Assembly (NCBI RefSeq): GCF_913054185.1
Contig: NZ_CAJXIV010000010.1
Coordinates: 1 to 64,000, forward strand
Length of the DNA: 64,000 bases
DNA from: an uncultured Shimia sp.
GTDB lineage: Bacteria > Pseudomonadota > Alphaproteobacteria > Rhodobacterales > Rhodobacteraceae
Direction of reading: 5' to 3'
The notes beneath the pieces were generated by a model. It was not told where the DNA came from, ran no database searches, and saw nothing but the letters and a program-made list of their open reading frames with translations. The position numbers were made by a program, and so were the translations under genes. Of this stretch, positions 48,698 to 58,662 are shown one piece after another (the first letter of the stretch is position 1; every line of letters starts with the position of its first letter).

Positions 48698-49432
48698 TCA
48701 GACAACCTTTGTATAGGTGCCCCGGCCAGCCAGAATACCTTTGAACCCACCTGGCTCATCCAACGGAAATACGATCAGCGGCAGGTTGTTGTCCCGCGCC
48801 AAAGCGATTGCACTGGCGTCCATCACCCGCAGGCGTTTTGTCAGGACCTCATCATAGGTGATTTCATCAAAGCGCACCGCGTCGTCATGCTCGGCCGGAT
48901 CTTTGTCATAAATCCCGTCCACACCATTTTTGCCCATAAAGATGGCTTCGCAAGCCATCTCATTGGCGCGCAGCGTCGCCGCAGTGTCGGTGGTGAAATA
49001 CGGGTTGCCGGTTCCGGCGGCAAAGATGCACACACGTTTTTTCTCTAGGTGGCGCACAGCGCGGCGACGGATGTAAGGCTCAGCCACCTCATCCATACGG
49101 ATGGCGCTGATCACGCGGGTAAACACACCCAACTCTTCCAGCGCGCTCTGCATTGCCAGCGCGTTCATCACCGTTGCCAACATACCCATGTAGTCCGCAG
49201 TGGTGCGCTCCATTCCCTGCGCAGCACCTGACAAGCCACGGAACACATTGCCGCCACCTATCACCATGCAGATCTCCACACCCATGTCGTGAACCGACTG
49301 CACTTCTTTGGCAATGCGCGCAATTGTGGGCGGGTGCAGGCCGTAGCCTTGGTCTCCCATCAACGCCTCCCCCGAAATCTTCAACATCACACGGTTATAA
49401 GTGGCGTCGGCGGGGGCGGTGTCGTCGCTCAT
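48698..49432 (-). CDS. pyrH: UMP kinase
   Basis: Phosphorylates UMP to UDP; hexameric and allosteric. It has [14 protein letters not shown] at the start, the IGGGNVFRG glycine loop, and the ending [24 protein letters not shown] is the tail around residues 222-244. ATG 49432 (MSDDTAPAD) is preferred over 49444. It is first of the minus-strand envelope operon and diverges from miaA. Confidence 0.97.
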   Translation of the reverse strand: MSDDTAPADATYNRVMLKISGEALMGDQGYGLHPPTIARIAKEVQSVHDMGVEICMVIGGGNVFRGLSGAAQGMERTTADYMGMLATVMNALAMQSALEELGVFTRVISAIRMDEVAEPYIRRRAVRHLEKKRVCIFAAGTGNPYFTTDTAATLRANEMACEAIFMGKNGVDGIYDKDPAEHDDAVRFDEITYDEVLTKRLRVMDASAIALARDNNLPLIVFPLDEPGGFKGILAGRGTYTKVV

Positions 49433-49551
49433 GTTGCACTCCATCTGCGCATCGTTTTAGGATTGGACGCAAAATGTCGGAAAACGCCCGCAGGTTCAAT
49501 GCGAGAGTTGGGAATAACCGACAAAAGTAAGCGCAAAGTCAGGTCACCCTC

Positions 49552-50433
49552 ATGTCACAACTGCCGCCCATCGCCGCCGATCAGCCCGTATTGGTTGCAG
49601 GCCCCACCGCCAGCGGCAAAAGTGCCCTTGCTCTGGAGATCGCACAAACACAAGGTGGTGTGATCATAAATGCCGATGCGATTCAGGTGTTTGACAACTG
49701 GCGTGTGCTGACCGCGCGCCCCTCAGCAGCCGACGAGGCCGCGGCACCGCACCTGCTCTATGGCCATATTCCGCATGACGCGGAATATTCGGTTGGCCAT
49801 TGGCTGCGCGAGGTGGCGCCGCTTCTGACCAACGGCTCCCGCCCCATCATTGTTGGTGGCACGGGCTTATACTTCACAGCCCTGACACAAGGTCTGGCGG
49901 ACATCCCCGCCACGCCACCGGACCTGCGCGAGCACGCCAACGCACGCGTTGCAGCCGAAGGCTTCCAAGCCCTACTTGCCGAACTTGACCCTGAAACCAC
50001 GGCCCGGATCGACACGCACAACCCAATGCGCGTGCAGCGCGCTTGGGAAGTGCTCACCGCCACCGGCCGTGCAATGGCTGACTGGCAAGACAACACCCCG
50101 CCACCTATGTTGCCCCTAGCCGACACAACACCGATTGTCTTTGACGCCCCAAAAGACTGGCTCAACGCCCGGATTGCCCGGCGGTTTGACCTCATGTTGG
50201 AACAGGGTGCTTTGGACGAGGCACAAGCCAACCTTTCGATCTTTGACCCGACACACCTCTCCGCAAAAGCCATCGGAGCGCCCGAACTCATCGCGCATCT
50301 GCGCGGTGAAATTGATCTGGAAACCGCCCGCGAACGCGCCACAATTGCCACCCGGCAATTTGCCAAACGTCAACGCACCTGGTTCCGCTCAAAGATGAAA
50401 TCTTGGCATCACCACACGCCCGCAGGTATCTAA
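49552..50433 (+). CDS. miaA: tRNA dimethylallyltransferase MiaA
   Basis: Adds the isopentenyl group to A37 of UNN-reading tRNAs. The P-loop [13 protein letters not shown] is at about residues 16-28; [16 protein letters not shown] replaces the more usual DSxQVY, the Ser changed to Ala. [23 protein letters not shown] and the C-terminal basic tail follow. At 293 residues it is of normal length. It diverges from pyrH. Confidence 0.96.
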   Translation: MSQLPPIAADQPVLVAGPTASGKSALALEIAQTQGGVIINADAIQVFDNWRVLTARPSAADEAAAPHLLYGHIPHDAEYSVGHWLREVAPLLTNGSRPIIVGGTGLYFTALTQGLADIPATPPDLREHANARVAAEGFQALLAELDPETTARIDTHNPMRVQRAWEVLTATGRAMADWQDNTPPPMLPLADTTPIVFDAPKDWLNARIARRFDLMLEQGALDEAQANLSIFDPTHLSAKAIGAPELIAHLRGEIDLETARERATIATRQFAKRQRTWFRSKMKSWHHHTPAGI

Positions 50434-50520
50434 TTTCCGCAAATTTTCGCAAGACGGCACAAAACAACGACAAGTCTTCACTTGCTCGAATCGCACATCC
50501 TGCGCTTAATCCACCGCAAG

Positions 50521-51441
50521 ATGACCGATAAAAATTTACATATCCCGTCATTTATGACCAAATCAGGCATGGGCGGCATGTCTGGTGCCGCGCGTAAGCT
50601 AGCAGCACCTGTGGCGGCGCCTTCGCCGTCACGCCCTGTTTTGGCAGATCAACCCTTACCACAAATTCGTGTAGAAACTCTTGCCGGCCTGACTAAAGGC
50701 GCCCCTTGGATGCTTGAGCAATTACACGTGCGGTCCCATCACATCTTATTGTGGACCACCCGCGGCCAAGGGCGCGTTTTATTGCATGGTCTGCGCCGCG
50801 GCTTTGGGGCGCACAACGCGATTTTTGTCCCCGCTGGCAAACTGCTGTCGTTTGAACTTGGCCTTCAGGTCCAGGGTTTGGCCATGTTGATCCCGGATGA
50901 CGGTCGGGTGACCCTGCCCGACCGCGCCCAACATCTGCGATTGCAGGACGGCACCGAACAAGCCGAATTCACCGCCATTCTGGACGCTCTGCGTCGTGAA
51001 TTACACGACAAGCGCCCCTTTATGGCCGAGGCTTTAAATGCCCACGCCCGCCTGCTTTCCGTCGCGTTACGCCGTGATCTGCAAGAGGCCGGACCACCGC
51101 CACCAACCCGCGCCTCAGAACGCATTGTGCGCCGCTTCTGTGATATTTTAGCCGCGGAATACACCAGCGGCCGCCCCATGGCCTGGTATGCCGATCAACT
51201 TGAGATCACCCCAACACATCTGACCCGTGTCTGTCGCCAAGCCGCCGGGCTGACTGCTGCGGAAATGTTGTCACAAATGACCCAACACCGCGCCCGCAGC
51301 CTACTCTTGGACAGCGACCTGCCCATCAAACGTGTGGCTGATTCCCTTGGGTTTGGCAGCGCGGCCTATTTCACGCGGTTCTGCCAACAGCACTTCGGTG
51401 CCGCCCCAAGTCAGGTGCGCAAACAGGCCCACGGTCGGTAG
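50521..51441 (+). CDS. AraC family transcriptional regulator
   Basis: A 306-residue regulator from ATG 50521; the TTG at 50482 and ATG 50554 are alternatives. The N-terminal part is a cupin-like sensor (HHILLWTTRGQGRVLLHGLRRGFGAHNAIFVPAGKL region, about residues 75-115). The C-terminal ~100 residues carry two AraC HTH motifs, MAWYADQLEITPTHLTRVCRQ and KRVADSLGFGSAAYFTRFCQQ with FGAAPSQVRK. The ligand is unknown and no obvious target is adjacent. Confidence 0.9.
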   Translation: MTDKNLHIPSFMTKSGMGGMSGAARKLAAPVAAPSPSRPVLADQPLPQIRVETLAGLTKGAPWMLEQLHVRSHHILLWTTRGQGRVLLHGLRRGFGAHNAIFVPAGKLLSFELGLQVQGLAMLIPDDGRVTLPDRAQHLRLQDGTEQAEFTAILDALRRELHDKRPFMAEALNAHARLLSVALRRDLQEAGPPPPTRASERIVRRFCDILAAEYTSGRPMAWYADQLEITPTHLTRVCRQAAGLTAAEMLSQMTQHRARSLLLDSDLPIKRVADSLGFGSAAYFTRFCQQHFGAAPSQVRKQAHGR

Positions 51442-51461
51442 TGCTTCTGAGGTAAAAAGGC

Positions 51462-52046
51462 TTACCCGCCCCAAATGACTCGCACGTAATTGCGGGTCTC
51501 CGCATAAGGCGGCACGCCGCCATATTTCTCCACCGCACCAGGCCCCGCGTTATAGGCCGCCAAAGCCAAACGCCAACTGCCAAACTTTTGATACTGCTGC
51601 TTCAGATAGCGCGCGCCACCTTCCAAGTTTTGCTGCGGATCATGTGGGTCCACCCGCAACAGGCGCGCGGTTTGTGGCATCAACTGTGCCAACCCCAAAG
51701 CACCCTTGTGCGATTTGGCCTTGGCGTTCCAATTGCTTTCCTGTTGCACCAGCTTCAGGAAAAGATCTACCGGCACCCCATGCAACAATGCTGCTTCTTG
51801 CGCCATCACCAGATACGGCCCGCGATACTTGCCATTGTAGCTTCCGGAGCCCCATTTGGAGGGGGTGATCACGGGTTTGGGTTTTAGCCGCACGGAATTG
51901 CGGTATTGCTCAGACGCCCGCCCATCCAGCACTTTTGTCTGGTTTTTGAACAGCCGCGCATTGGATTTGGTCGACAGGCTTTGTGCCGCCACCGGCCCTG
52001 AAACCAAGGCCAATCCAATTGCGAGTCCCAAAATTCTGCGCGCCAT
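51462..52046 (-). CDS. Periplasmic lytic transglycosylase (SLT domain)
   Basis: A 194-residue exported enzyme that cleaves peptidoglycan glycan strands. The signal peptide ([20 protein letters not shown]) is followed by a ~60-residue linker and the SLT domain. Catalytic Glu is in VQQESNWN, then [13 protein letters not shown] and [23 protein letters not shown] 52046 is selected because it puts the signal peptide at the start. Confidence 0.93.
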   Translation of the reverse strand: MARRILGLAIGLALVSGPVAAQSLSTKSNARLFKNQTKVLDGRASEQYRNSVRLKPKPVITPSKWGSGSYNGKYRGPYLVMAQEAALLHGVPVDLFLKLVQQESNWNAKAKSHKGALGLAQLMPQTARLLRVDPHDPQQNLEGGARYLKQQYQKFGSWRLALAAYNAGPGAVEKYGGVPPYAETRNYVRVIWGG

Positions 52047-52273
52047 GTGCGCCTGCTCCACCCTGCTTTTGCGGCCTTCTTAATCAAATTGCAGGGATTT
52101 TTCCAGACCACAGCATACCGCTTGGCAAAATCCCGCGCGTTCCGCGTCTTTCCCGCCTCAGGTTATCCACAAGTTTCCTCCTTTGGAATGGGAGAAACCG
52201 CTTCCCATTCATCCCCCGCAGTGGTGTATGGTGCCCCAAATCCAGAGAAAGAATCCGTGGGAGACATAGGCGC

Positions 52274-52813
52274 ATGGCCGGATCGGTGAACAAAGTAATT
52301 ATCATTGGCAACCTGGGGCGCGACCCTGAGGTGCGTTCCTTCCAGAACGGCGGCAAAGTGTGCAACCTGCGCATTGCCACCTCTGAGACATGGAAAGACC
52401 GCAACACCGGCGAGCGTAAAGAGCGCACCGAATGGCACTCCGTCGCCATCTTCCAGGAAGGTCTCGTGCGCATTGCTGAGCAATACCTGCGCAAAGGCTC
52501 CAAGGTTTATGTCGAAGGCAAATTGCAAACCCGCAAATGGCAGGATCAATCCGGTCAGGACCGCTACTCCACCGAAGTGGTGCTGCAAGGCTTTGACGGC
52601 GTTCTGACCATGCTCGACGGCCGTTCCGGCGGCGGTGGTGACGGCGGTGGCTTTGGCGGCGGCAGCAGCGGTGGTGGCTATGACCAAGGTGGCGGCGGCT
52701 ACGGCGGCGGTTACGATCAAGGTGGTGGCGGCGGCAACTTCGGTGGCGGCGGCGGCAACAACCAGGGCGGTCCAGCGCCGAGCCGCGACATGGACGACGA
52801 AATCCCGTTCTAA
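52274..52813 (+). CDS. ssb: Single-stranded DNA-binding protein
   Basis: A 179-residue SSB. The OB fold spans about residues 1-115 ([41 protein letters not shown] is the region near 48-67). A very glycine-rich linker with YDQGGGG repeats follows, and the acidic partner-binding tip DMDDEIPF ends the protein. ATG 52274 gives the canonical N-terminus MAGSVNKV. It diverges from the lytic transglycosylase gene and has its own terminator. Confidence 0.98.
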   Translation: MAGSVNKVIIIGNLGRDPEVRSFQNGGKVCNLRIATSETWKDRNTGERKERTEWHSVAIFQEGLVRIAEQYLRKGSKVYVEGKLQTRKWQDQSGQDRYSTEVVLQGFDGVLTMLDGRSGGGGDGGGFGGGSSGGGYDQGGGGYGGGYDQGGGGGNFGGGGGNNQGGPAPSRDMDDEIPF

Positions 52814-52836
52814 GTCACACCAAACAACACTGTTTC

Positions 52837-52865
52837 AGAGGTCGCCCTAAGGCGACCTCTTTTTT
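52837..52865 (+). terminator. Rho-independent terminator of ssb
   Basis: AGAGGTCGCC (52837-52846), loop CTAA, GGCGACCTCT (52851-52860), then TTTTT. Confidence 0.95.
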
Positions 52866-52928
52866 ATTGTGCGCCACCCCCTGCCTATCTTTACACCGTC
52901 GCCAACATCTTCCAATGTCATGCACAAG

Positions 52929-52942
52929 TGAACGATCATTCA
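52929..52942. promoter_or_regulatory. Near-palindrome TGAACGATCATTCA, possible operator (copy 2)
   Basis: Identical to 1971-1984. Here it lies 12 bases upstream of the preferred pepT start codon, inside what would be an N-terminal extension if GTG 52928 were used. Confidence 0.3.
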
Positions 52943-52954
52943 GCGAGACCCGAA

Positions 52955-54199
52955 ATGAGCGACCAAACAAGTTTTGACCAGCAACTCATCGACCGACTGG
53001 TCGCCTACTGTGCCATCGACAGCCAATCAGATGAGCACTCCGCGAGCATCCCTTCCACAGACATCCAACTCGACGTCTCCCGCCATCTGGTGGCAGAACT
53101 CGAGCGCATTGGCGCCTCGGATGTGGAGTTAACCTCCTATGGCGTGGTTCTCGCAACTGTGCCCGGCACTGTCGAAACCGCCCCCACAATCGGCTTTTGC
53201 GCCCATGTCGACACCGCACCACAGTTCAACGCCACTGACGTAAAACCCCGCGTTATTGCCAATTGGGACGGCAGCGACATCTCCTACCCGGATAACCCGG
53301 ATCTGGTGCTGAACCCGTCGACGTCTGCTTACCTTGCAGGAAAAGAAGGCGAAGACATCATCACCGCCTCCGGCCTCACGCTTCTTGGTGCAGACGACAA
53401 AGCCGGCGTCGCCATCATCATGACCATGGCCGAGCATCTGCTGACCACACAAGGCCTGAAACACGGCAAGGTCCGCATCGCCTTCACTCCGGACGAGGAA
53501 ATTGGCAAAGGCGTGCATGCCGACCTGCCCGCCGATTTTGGCGTCGACTTCGCCTACACGCTGGACGGCGCCAAACGCGGCACCATGGAGTATGAAACCT
53601 TCTCCGCCGACGGCGCTGTGGTCACCATCACCGGCACCTCTGCCCACCCCGGCTACGCCAAAGACAAGATGACCAATGCCCTGCATGTGGCAGCACAGAT
53701 TGTCTCCGAGCTGGACGAGCCCGGCACCACCCCGGAGACCACCTCCGGCCGAGAAAGCTTCACCCATGTCTACGCCCAGGACGGCGGCAGCAGTGAAGTC
53801 ACACTGCGCTTCATCCTGCGGGCCTTTGAAATGGACGACCTCGAGGCGCAGGCCACCCGCCTGAAAGCCGCCTGCGTCAAAGCCGAAGCGGATTTCCCCG
53901 GCTCCAAAGTGACCTGCGACATCACCAAACAATATCGCAACATGCGCTATTGGCTGGAAAACGACATGACCCCAGTGGAGCTGGCCCGCAAGGCCATCCG
54001 CACCGAAGGCTTTGATCCTGAATCCGTACCCATCCGCGGCGGCACCGACGGCTCCCGCCTGACTGAGCTGGGCGTGCCCTGCCCCAATCTCTACACCGGC
54101 ATGATGGAAATCCACGGCCCGTTGGAATGGGTCTCTGTGCAAGACATGGCCAGTGCCACGCGGATGATTTCCAACCTCGTACAAATCGCTGCCAAATAA
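52955..54199 (+). CDS. pepT: Peptidase T (tripeptide aminopeptidase)
   Basis: A cytoplasmic M20 zinc exopeptidase that removes the N-terminal residue from tripeptides. From ATG 52955 it has 414 residues. The metal site is spread over GFCAHVDTAPQF, GADDKAGVAI, TPDEEIGKG, YTLDGAKRG and the C-terminal His in MEIHGPLEWV. The dimerisation lid lies between about 210 and 325. GTG 52928 would add nine residues, but the E. coli enzyme starts at the same point as the ATG. Confidence 0.96.
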   Translation: MSDQTSFDQQLIDRLVAYCAIDSQSDEHSASIPSTDIQLDVSRHLVAELERIGASDVELTSYGVVLATVPGTVETAPTIGFCAHVDTAPQFNATDVKPRVIANWDGSDISYPDNPDLVLNPSTSAYLAGKEGEDIITASGLTLLGADDKAGVAIIMTMAEHLLTTQGLKHGKVRIAFTPDEEIGKGVHADLPADFGVDFAYTLDGAKRGTMEYETFSADGAVVTITGTSAHPGYAKDKMTNALHVAAQIVSELDEPGTTPETTSGRESFTHVYAQDGGSSEVTLRFILRAFEMDDLEAQATRLKAACVKAEADFPGSKVTCDITKQYRNMRYWLENDMTPVELARKAIRTEGFDPESVPIRGGTDGSRLTELGVPCPNLYTGMMEIHGPLEWVSVQDMASATRMISNLVQIAAK

Positions 54200-54200
54200 C

Positions 54201-54228
54201 AAAAAAGCCGACCCAATGGGTCGGCCTT
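54201..54228. terminator. Bidirectional terminator between pepT and aroB
   Basis: GCCGACCC (54207-54214), loop AAT, GGGTCGGC (54218-54225). A run of six A's lies on the left and CTTTC on the right. It is strongest for the minus strand, ending aroK-aroB, and probably also serves pepT. Confidence 0.88.
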
Positions 54229-54250
54229 TCAACTTCCGCTTCGGTTAAGT

Positions 54251-55360
54251 TTACCGCCGTGCCAGCTCTTCTGCCAACAATTGGCGCACCACATCACGCG
54301 GCACATCTGCGGTCACAAAAGCCTCGCCAATCCCACGCGCCAAAATGAAGCGCAGCTGGCCGTCCACGACCTTCTTGTCCTGCCCCATCAGGTCGAGCAG
54401 CCCGTCGGCATCCGGCAACCCACCGTCGATGTCCTTCAGGTCCACCTTCATGCCCATGGCGCGCAGATGCTCGCGCACCCGGCTTGGCGCCTCTTGCGCG
54501 CAAAGCCCCAAACGCATCGACAATTCAAACGCCAGCGCGCAGCCCACGGCCACGCCTTCACCATGCAGCAGGCGGTCGCCATAGCCGGTTGCCGCCTCCA
54601 GCGCGTGACAGAACGTGTGCCCCAGGTTGAGCAAGGCGCGATCCCCTTGCTCGGTCTCATCACGCACCACAATCTCGGCTTTCATCTCACAGGAGCGTTT
54701 CACCGCCGCAATCCGCGCCGCCTCATCACCGGTCGCCAACGCAGGCCCTTGCGCTTCCAACCACTCAAAGAAAGTGGCGTCACCCAACATCCCGTATTTC
54801 ACCACCTCACCATATCCGGCAAGGAAATCGCGCGGCGTCAGCGTGCCCAGCACGTCAATATCGGCAAGCACCAATCGCGGTTGATGGAATGCGCCCACAA
54901 GGTTTTTGCCCAAGGGGCTGTTGATGCCGGTCTTGCCCCCCACGGAACTGTCCACCTGCGCCAACAGGCTGGTCGGGATTTGCACAAAGCCGACACCGCG
55001 ACGCAATACAGCTGCCGCAAACCCTGTCAGATCACCAATCACTCCACCGCCAAGCGCAACAACCAGGTCCTTGCGTTCAACCCGTTGCGACAACAGCCAC
55101 TCAACTGTCTGCTCCAGATAGACCCAGCTCTTGGTGCTTTCGCCCGCAGGCAACACCAACGCTTCCATTGCAATGCCATCCGCCGCCAGCCCGTCGCGCA
55201 ACGTTTCCAAATGCAACGCCGCAACATTCTCATCCGTCACCACGCAAACCTGCTTGCGTGCCAGCATTGGCCCAATCAGCGCGCCAGATTTTGCCAGCAG
55301 CCCCGGCCCGATGTGAATGTCATATTCCCGGCCCTCAAGGCCCACATGTACGGTTTCCAT
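54251..55360 (-). CDS. aroB: 3-dehydroquinate synthase
   Basis: Cyclises DAHP to 3-dehydroquinate in the shikimate pathway, NAD and zinc dependent. The 369 residues show the NAD site ALGGGVIGDLTGFAAAV, the substrate region PTSLLAQVDSSVGGKTGIN, the lysine of GYGEVVKYGML and the zinc His segment LNLGHTFCHALEAATGYG. ATG 55360 is chosen; GTG 55363 is adjacent. It follows aroK by 6 bases, so the two pathway genes form one transcript. Confidence 0.97.
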   Translation of the reverse strand: METVHVGLEGREYDIHIGPGLLAKSGALIGPMLARKQVCVVTDENVAALHLETLRDGLAADGIAMEALVLPAGESTKSWVYLEQTVEWLLSQRVERKDLVVALGGGVIGDLTGFAAAVLRRGVGFVQIPTSLLAQVDSSVGGKTGINSPLGKNLVGAFHQPRLVLADIDVLGTLTPRDFLAGYGEVVKYGMLGDATFFEWLEAQGPALATGDEAARIAAVKRSCEMKAEIVVRDETEQGDRALLNLGHTFCHALEAATGYGDRLLHGEGVAVGCALAFELSMRLGLCAQEAPSRVREHLRAMGMKVDLKDIDGGLPDADGLLDLMGQDKKVVDGQLRFILARGIGEAFVTADVPRDVVRQLLAEELARR

Positions 55361-55366
55361 CACGGC

Positions 55367-55915
55367 TTATGTCTCCGCCAAAACGTCGGGGCGCGCGTCC
55401 AACAACGCCTGCGCCACCCGATCTGCCATTTCTTCAATGCTCAACCCAGCGTCTGCCTTCACCGGCACATCCGCCAGACTATACAAAGGCACCCGTGCCT
55501 CAAAAATCTCTTCCAAAGTTTTGCGTGGATTGTCCGTGCGCAACAGCGGCCGGGTGTCTTTGTGTTTCACCCGGTTCCACAGCAGCTCCACATCCGCGTC
55601 CAACCACACCGCGACACCGCGCTCGGAAATCTCCGCACGGTTGCCTTCTGCCAGATAGGCACCCCCCCCAGTCGACAGGATACAGCGCTCTTCCTCCAGA
55701 AGCCGCGCAATCACCTGACTCTCCTTTAGGCGGAAAAACGCCTCTCCGTCTCGCTCAAAAATCTCGGCAATGCTCATGTTGGCGGCCTTCACGATCTCCG
55801 CATCGGAATCGATGAAAGGCACATCAAGTTTGGCTGCTAACGCCCTGCCAACAGCTGTTTTTCCCGCCCCCATCATGCCAACGAACACAACGGTCTTCTT
55901 CAAATCATAACTCAT
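55367..55915 (-). CDS. aroK: Shikimate kinase
   Basis: Phosphorylates shikimate at the 3-hydroxyl. The 182-residue P-loop kinase has GMMGAGKTAVGRALA at the start, the shikimate-binding DSDAEIVKAANMSIAEIFE and the STGGGAYL motif. The lid Arg follows (NPRKTLEEI). ATG 55915 (MSYDLKK) is preferred over TTG 55918. It is first in aroK-aroB. Confidence 0.95.
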   Translation of the reverse strand: MSYDLKKTVVFVGMMGAGKTAVGRALAAKLDVPFIDSDAEIVKAANMSIAEIFERDGEAFFRLKESQVIARLLEEERCILSTGGGAYLAEGNRAEISERGVAVWLDADVELLWNRVKHKDTRPLLRTDNPRKTLEEIFEARVPLYSLADVPVKADAGLSIEEMADRVAQALLDARPDVLAET

Positions 55916-56035
55916 CAAATGCCCGCAATCGGCTAAGCCTTGCCCAAAAGTTAGGTTTGCGCATTGAATGACGTGATCTTGCTGGAAAGGCCAGTTATAA
56001 GTTGAAAAAAAGCAGGCAGGATAATCGAGGATATT

Positions 56036-56185
56036 ATGGGCAGACTCTTTCGGGCCTTGTTGTTTCTGGTGGTATTGGCAGCAGTTGCGCTGGTGGCTTA
56101 CGCCTATCTTGGGCCGATCTTTGGCGCGGATTTCTCCGCCCAGCAGTCCGAGGTACGCATCCCTCTGGAATTAACGGGCCAATAG
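56036..56185 (+). CDS. 49-residue single-span membrane protein
   Basis: The start MGRLFRALLF follows GAGG at 6-base spacing. A hydrophobic helix LLFLVVLAAVALVAYAYLG is followed by a periplasmic-type tail FSAQQSEVRIPLELTGQ and a TAG at 56183-56185. The next gene begins at GTG 56187, so the two are almost certainly cotranscribed. The family is not recognised; the position suggests a partner of the secreted 505-residue protein. Confidence 0.75.
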   Translation: MGRLFRALLFLVVLAAVALVAYAYLGPIFGADFSAQQSEVRIPLELTGQ

Positions 56186-56186
56186 G

Positions 56187-57704
56187 GTGACACGCCCAGT
56201 CCGCAACAGCTTCGCCGCGCTCCTTCTGAGCACCGGCGCCCTGCATGCCCAGCACGCGCCGCTTTCAGCGATCGAGTGGCTCGACCACACCCCAACTGTG
56301 ACCCTGGACATGGGGTTACCGCTCAACGAAGCCCCGGTCAGCGAAGGCGTCGCCACCCCCGCCATCAACGTCAGTCCGCTGTCTGAAACCTCGCAGGACG
56401 CCGTCGGTCTGTTGCCCTCTAATGTGACCGGCCTGCCCGCGTCACTGTGGTCAGCCTCTGATGCTGACACACTCAGCGGTCTGGTCGCGGCCCAACGCCC
56501 CGAAGTTCTGCCTGCAATGCAGGCATTGCTCTACACGTTGCTGTTGGCCGAAGCGGACGCCCCGCGCGAAACCGGCGTCACCAACGAGTTGCTACTGGCC
56601 CGTGTAGACAAACTGGTTGACATGGGCGCCCTGGAACAGGCTGAAGCCCTGCTGGAGCGCGCTGGTCCCACCAACCCGTCGCTGTTCACGCGTTGGTTTG
56701 ATGTGACCCTACTTATGGGCCAAGAAACCCACGCCTGCGAAGCTCTTATGGCCGCCCCCCATCTGGCGACTGATTATGCCTCCCGTATTTTCTGCACCGC
56801 CCGTGCTGGCGATTGGCGCGCCGCTGCTCTGACACTGGACACAGCCAAGGCCTTAGGTCTGATATCAGAGGAAATGGACGCGCTCCTTCTGCGTTTTCTC
56901 GATCCCGAATTGTTTGAGGGCGAGCCACTCTTGGTCGCTGCCAACGGGCCTGACCCGCTCAAATTTCGACTTTATGAAGCGATTGGCGAAGGCCAAACCG
57001 CCGCCCGCCTACCACGCCCCTACGCCCACGCAGACCTCCGCGACACCGCAGGTTGGAAAGCCCAGTTGGAGGCCGCCGAACGCCTCGCGCGCACCTCGGC
57101 CCTACACGAAAACGCCCTGCTTGGCTTCTACACCGAAAGCTCGCCATCAGCATCTGGCATGATCTGGGACCGTGTCGCCGCCGTGCAAGCCTTTGATCGC
57201 GCAGTCACCAAACAGGATCTGCGCGACGTGTCCGACACGCTTCCGCAAGCCTGGGCGGCGATGCAACAGGTCCACCTTGAAGTGCCATTCGCACGCCTCT
57301 ACGGCCCCGATTTGTTGCAACTGCCGCTGCAAGGCGTCACCGCGCGGCTTGCCCGTGACATTGCTTTGCTGTCGTCAGACTACGAACGCGCCGCCCGCTC
57401 CGGCCCACGGGATTTCCTGGCCGGACTTGCCCTTGGCTCGCCCCCGCGCAAACCCACTGATCCGGTCCACCGTGCCATCGCCGACGCCTTTCACGACGCC
57501 GGCGTGCCACAGGAAATCTCCACCATGCTCGCGCGTGGCCAATTGGGCGAAAGCCTGCTGACCGCCATGGAACTGATGGATGACGGTGCCGCTGGCAATC
57601 TAGGCGCCTTGACCGAAGCGCTGGCCACTTTCCGCGCCGTGGGTCTGGAAGACACCGCCCGCCGCGCAGCGTTGCAAGTGGCCCTGCTGGACACGCGGGG
57701 CTGA
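56187..57704 (+). CDS. Secreted helical-repeat-like protein of unknown function
   Basis: A 505-residue product from GTG 56187, with an N-terminal signal-like segment (NSFAALLLSTGALHAQ). From about residue 100 on the sequence is a run of short helices rich in Ala and Leu (KLVDMGALEQAEALLERAG; ACEALMAAPHLATDYASRIFC; DWRAAALTLDTAKALGLI), a TPR- or Sel1-like alpha solenoid without clear consensus. Three Cys are in the middle. It lies one base after the small membrane protein and four bases before xerD. I do not recognise the family and infer only a periplasmic scaffold-type protein. Confidence 0.75.
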   Translation: MTRPVRNSFAALLLSTGALHAQHAPLSAIEWLDHTPTVTLDMGLPLNEAPVSEGVATPAINVSPLSETSQDAVGLLPSNVTGLPASLWSASDADTLSGLVAAQRPEVLPAMQALLYTLLLAEADAPRETGVTNELLLARVDKLVDMGALEQAEALLERAGPTNPSLFTRWFDVTLLMGQETHACEALMAAPHLATDYASRIFCTARAGDWRAAALTLDTAKALGLISEEMDALLLRFLDPELFEGEPLLVAANGPDPLKFRLYEAIGEGQTAARLPRPYAHADLRDTAGWKAQLEAAERLARTSALHENALLGFYTESSPSASGMIWDRVAAVQAFDRAVTKQDLRDVSDTLPQAWAAMQQVHLEVPFARLYGPDLLQLPLQGVTARLARDIALLSSDYERAARSGPRDFLAGLALGSPPRKPTDPVHRAIADAFHDAGVPQEISTMLARGQLGESLLTAMELMDDGAAGNLGALTEALATFRAVGLEDTARRAALQVALLDTRG

Positions 57705-57708
57705 CCAC

Positions 57709-58662
57709 ATGGCCGCGCCCGCCGATACGCTTCAATGGATTTCGACGTTCCTAGAGGCTCAGGCTGCTGAGCTAGGTGCCTCACCAAACACCCAAGCGGC
57801 CTATGCCCGCGACCTGCGCGACTTTGCGACCTGGGCTAGCGGCAAATCTCACAGTTTTGACACGCTCACTCAATCCGACATCGAGGATTACCTCCTCTTC
57901 TGCGACGCACAAGGCCTTGCTCAATCCACCCGCGCCCGCCGCTTATCCGCGATCAAACAACTTTTTCGCTTTGCCTTTGAGGAAAGCTGGCGCGGCGACA
58001 ATCCGGCCATTCAGATCAAAGGCCCCGGCCGAGCCAAACGCCTGCCCAAAACCTTGGACGTCACCGAAGTAGACGGTCTGCTCGCTGCCGCCCGTACCCA
58101 CGGGCGCACAACAGATGATCGCCTGCGCAACACCTGTCTGATGGAACTGCTCTACGCCACTGGCATGCGCGTCACCGAATTGGTCAGCCTGCCGGTCTCC
58201 GCCGCCCGTGGTGATCCACAAATGCTTTTGGTGATGGGCAAAGGCGGCAAAGAGCGCATGGTGCCGCTGTCGCCACCGGCGCGCGATGCCCTTGCGGACT
58301 GGCTTATCTGCCGTGACGCTGCCGAAGACATTGCCTGTGGCAAAGGCAAGCCGCCGTCGCGCTTCCTGTTTATGTCTCGTGGCGCGTCAGGCCATCTGAC
58401 TCGTCACCGCTTCTATATGTTGATCAAAGACTTGGCGGTTGCCGCCGGGGTCTCCCCTGCCAAGGTCACCCCACACACCCTGCGCCACGCCTTTGCGACA
58501 CATCTGCTGGCCAATGGCGCTGATCTGAGGGTGATCCAAACGCTGTTGGGCCACGCTGACGTCGCCACCACGGAAATCTACACCCACGTGCTCGATGAAC
58601 GCCTGCGCGAGCTGGTCACCACTCATCACCCCTTGGCCAAAGCCCCCAAACGCAAGTCCTGA
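57709..58662 (+). CDS. xerD: Tyrosine recombinase XerD-type
   Basis: A 317-residue integrase-family recombinase that resolves chromosome dimers at dif with XerC. The N-terminal SAM-like core-binding domain spans residues 1-100. The catalytic set is Arg in TGMRVTEL, Lys in GKGGKER, HTLRH, LGHAD and Tyr in TEIYTHV. It matches chromosomal XerD better than phage integrases, and no attachment sites or cargo are seen. It is last in the operon and overlaps the convergent phosphoesterase gene by 37 bases. Confidence 0.93.
   Translation: MAAPADTLQWISTFLEAQAAELGASPNTQAAYARDLRDFATWASGKSHSFDTLTQSDIEDYLLFCDAQGLAQSTRARRLSAIKQLFRFAFEESWRGDNPAIQIKGPGRAKRLPKTLDVTEVDGLLAAARTHGRTTDDRLRNTCLMELLYATGMRVTELVSLPVSAARGDPQMLLVMGKGGKERMVPLSPPARDALADWLICRDAAEDIACGKGKPPSRFLFMSRGASGHLTRHRFYMLIKDLAVAAGVSPAKVTPHTLRHAFATHLLANGADLRVIQTLLGHADVATTEIYTHVLDERLRELVTTHHPLAKAPKRKS

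Noticed and set aside
53129-54232. 367-codon antisense frame over pepT
   Set aside because: A shadow of a high-GC gene; glycine- and alanine-rich with no domain.
54281-55729. 482-codon plus-strand frame over aroB and aroK
   Set aside because: It covers two well-identified genes in antisense and is rich in His, Gln and Arg as expected of a shadow frame.
57709-58662. Integrated element signalled by a tyrosine recombinase
   Set aside because: The protein matches chromosomal XerD, lies in an operon with ordinary genes, and no attachment repeats or cargo are visible.
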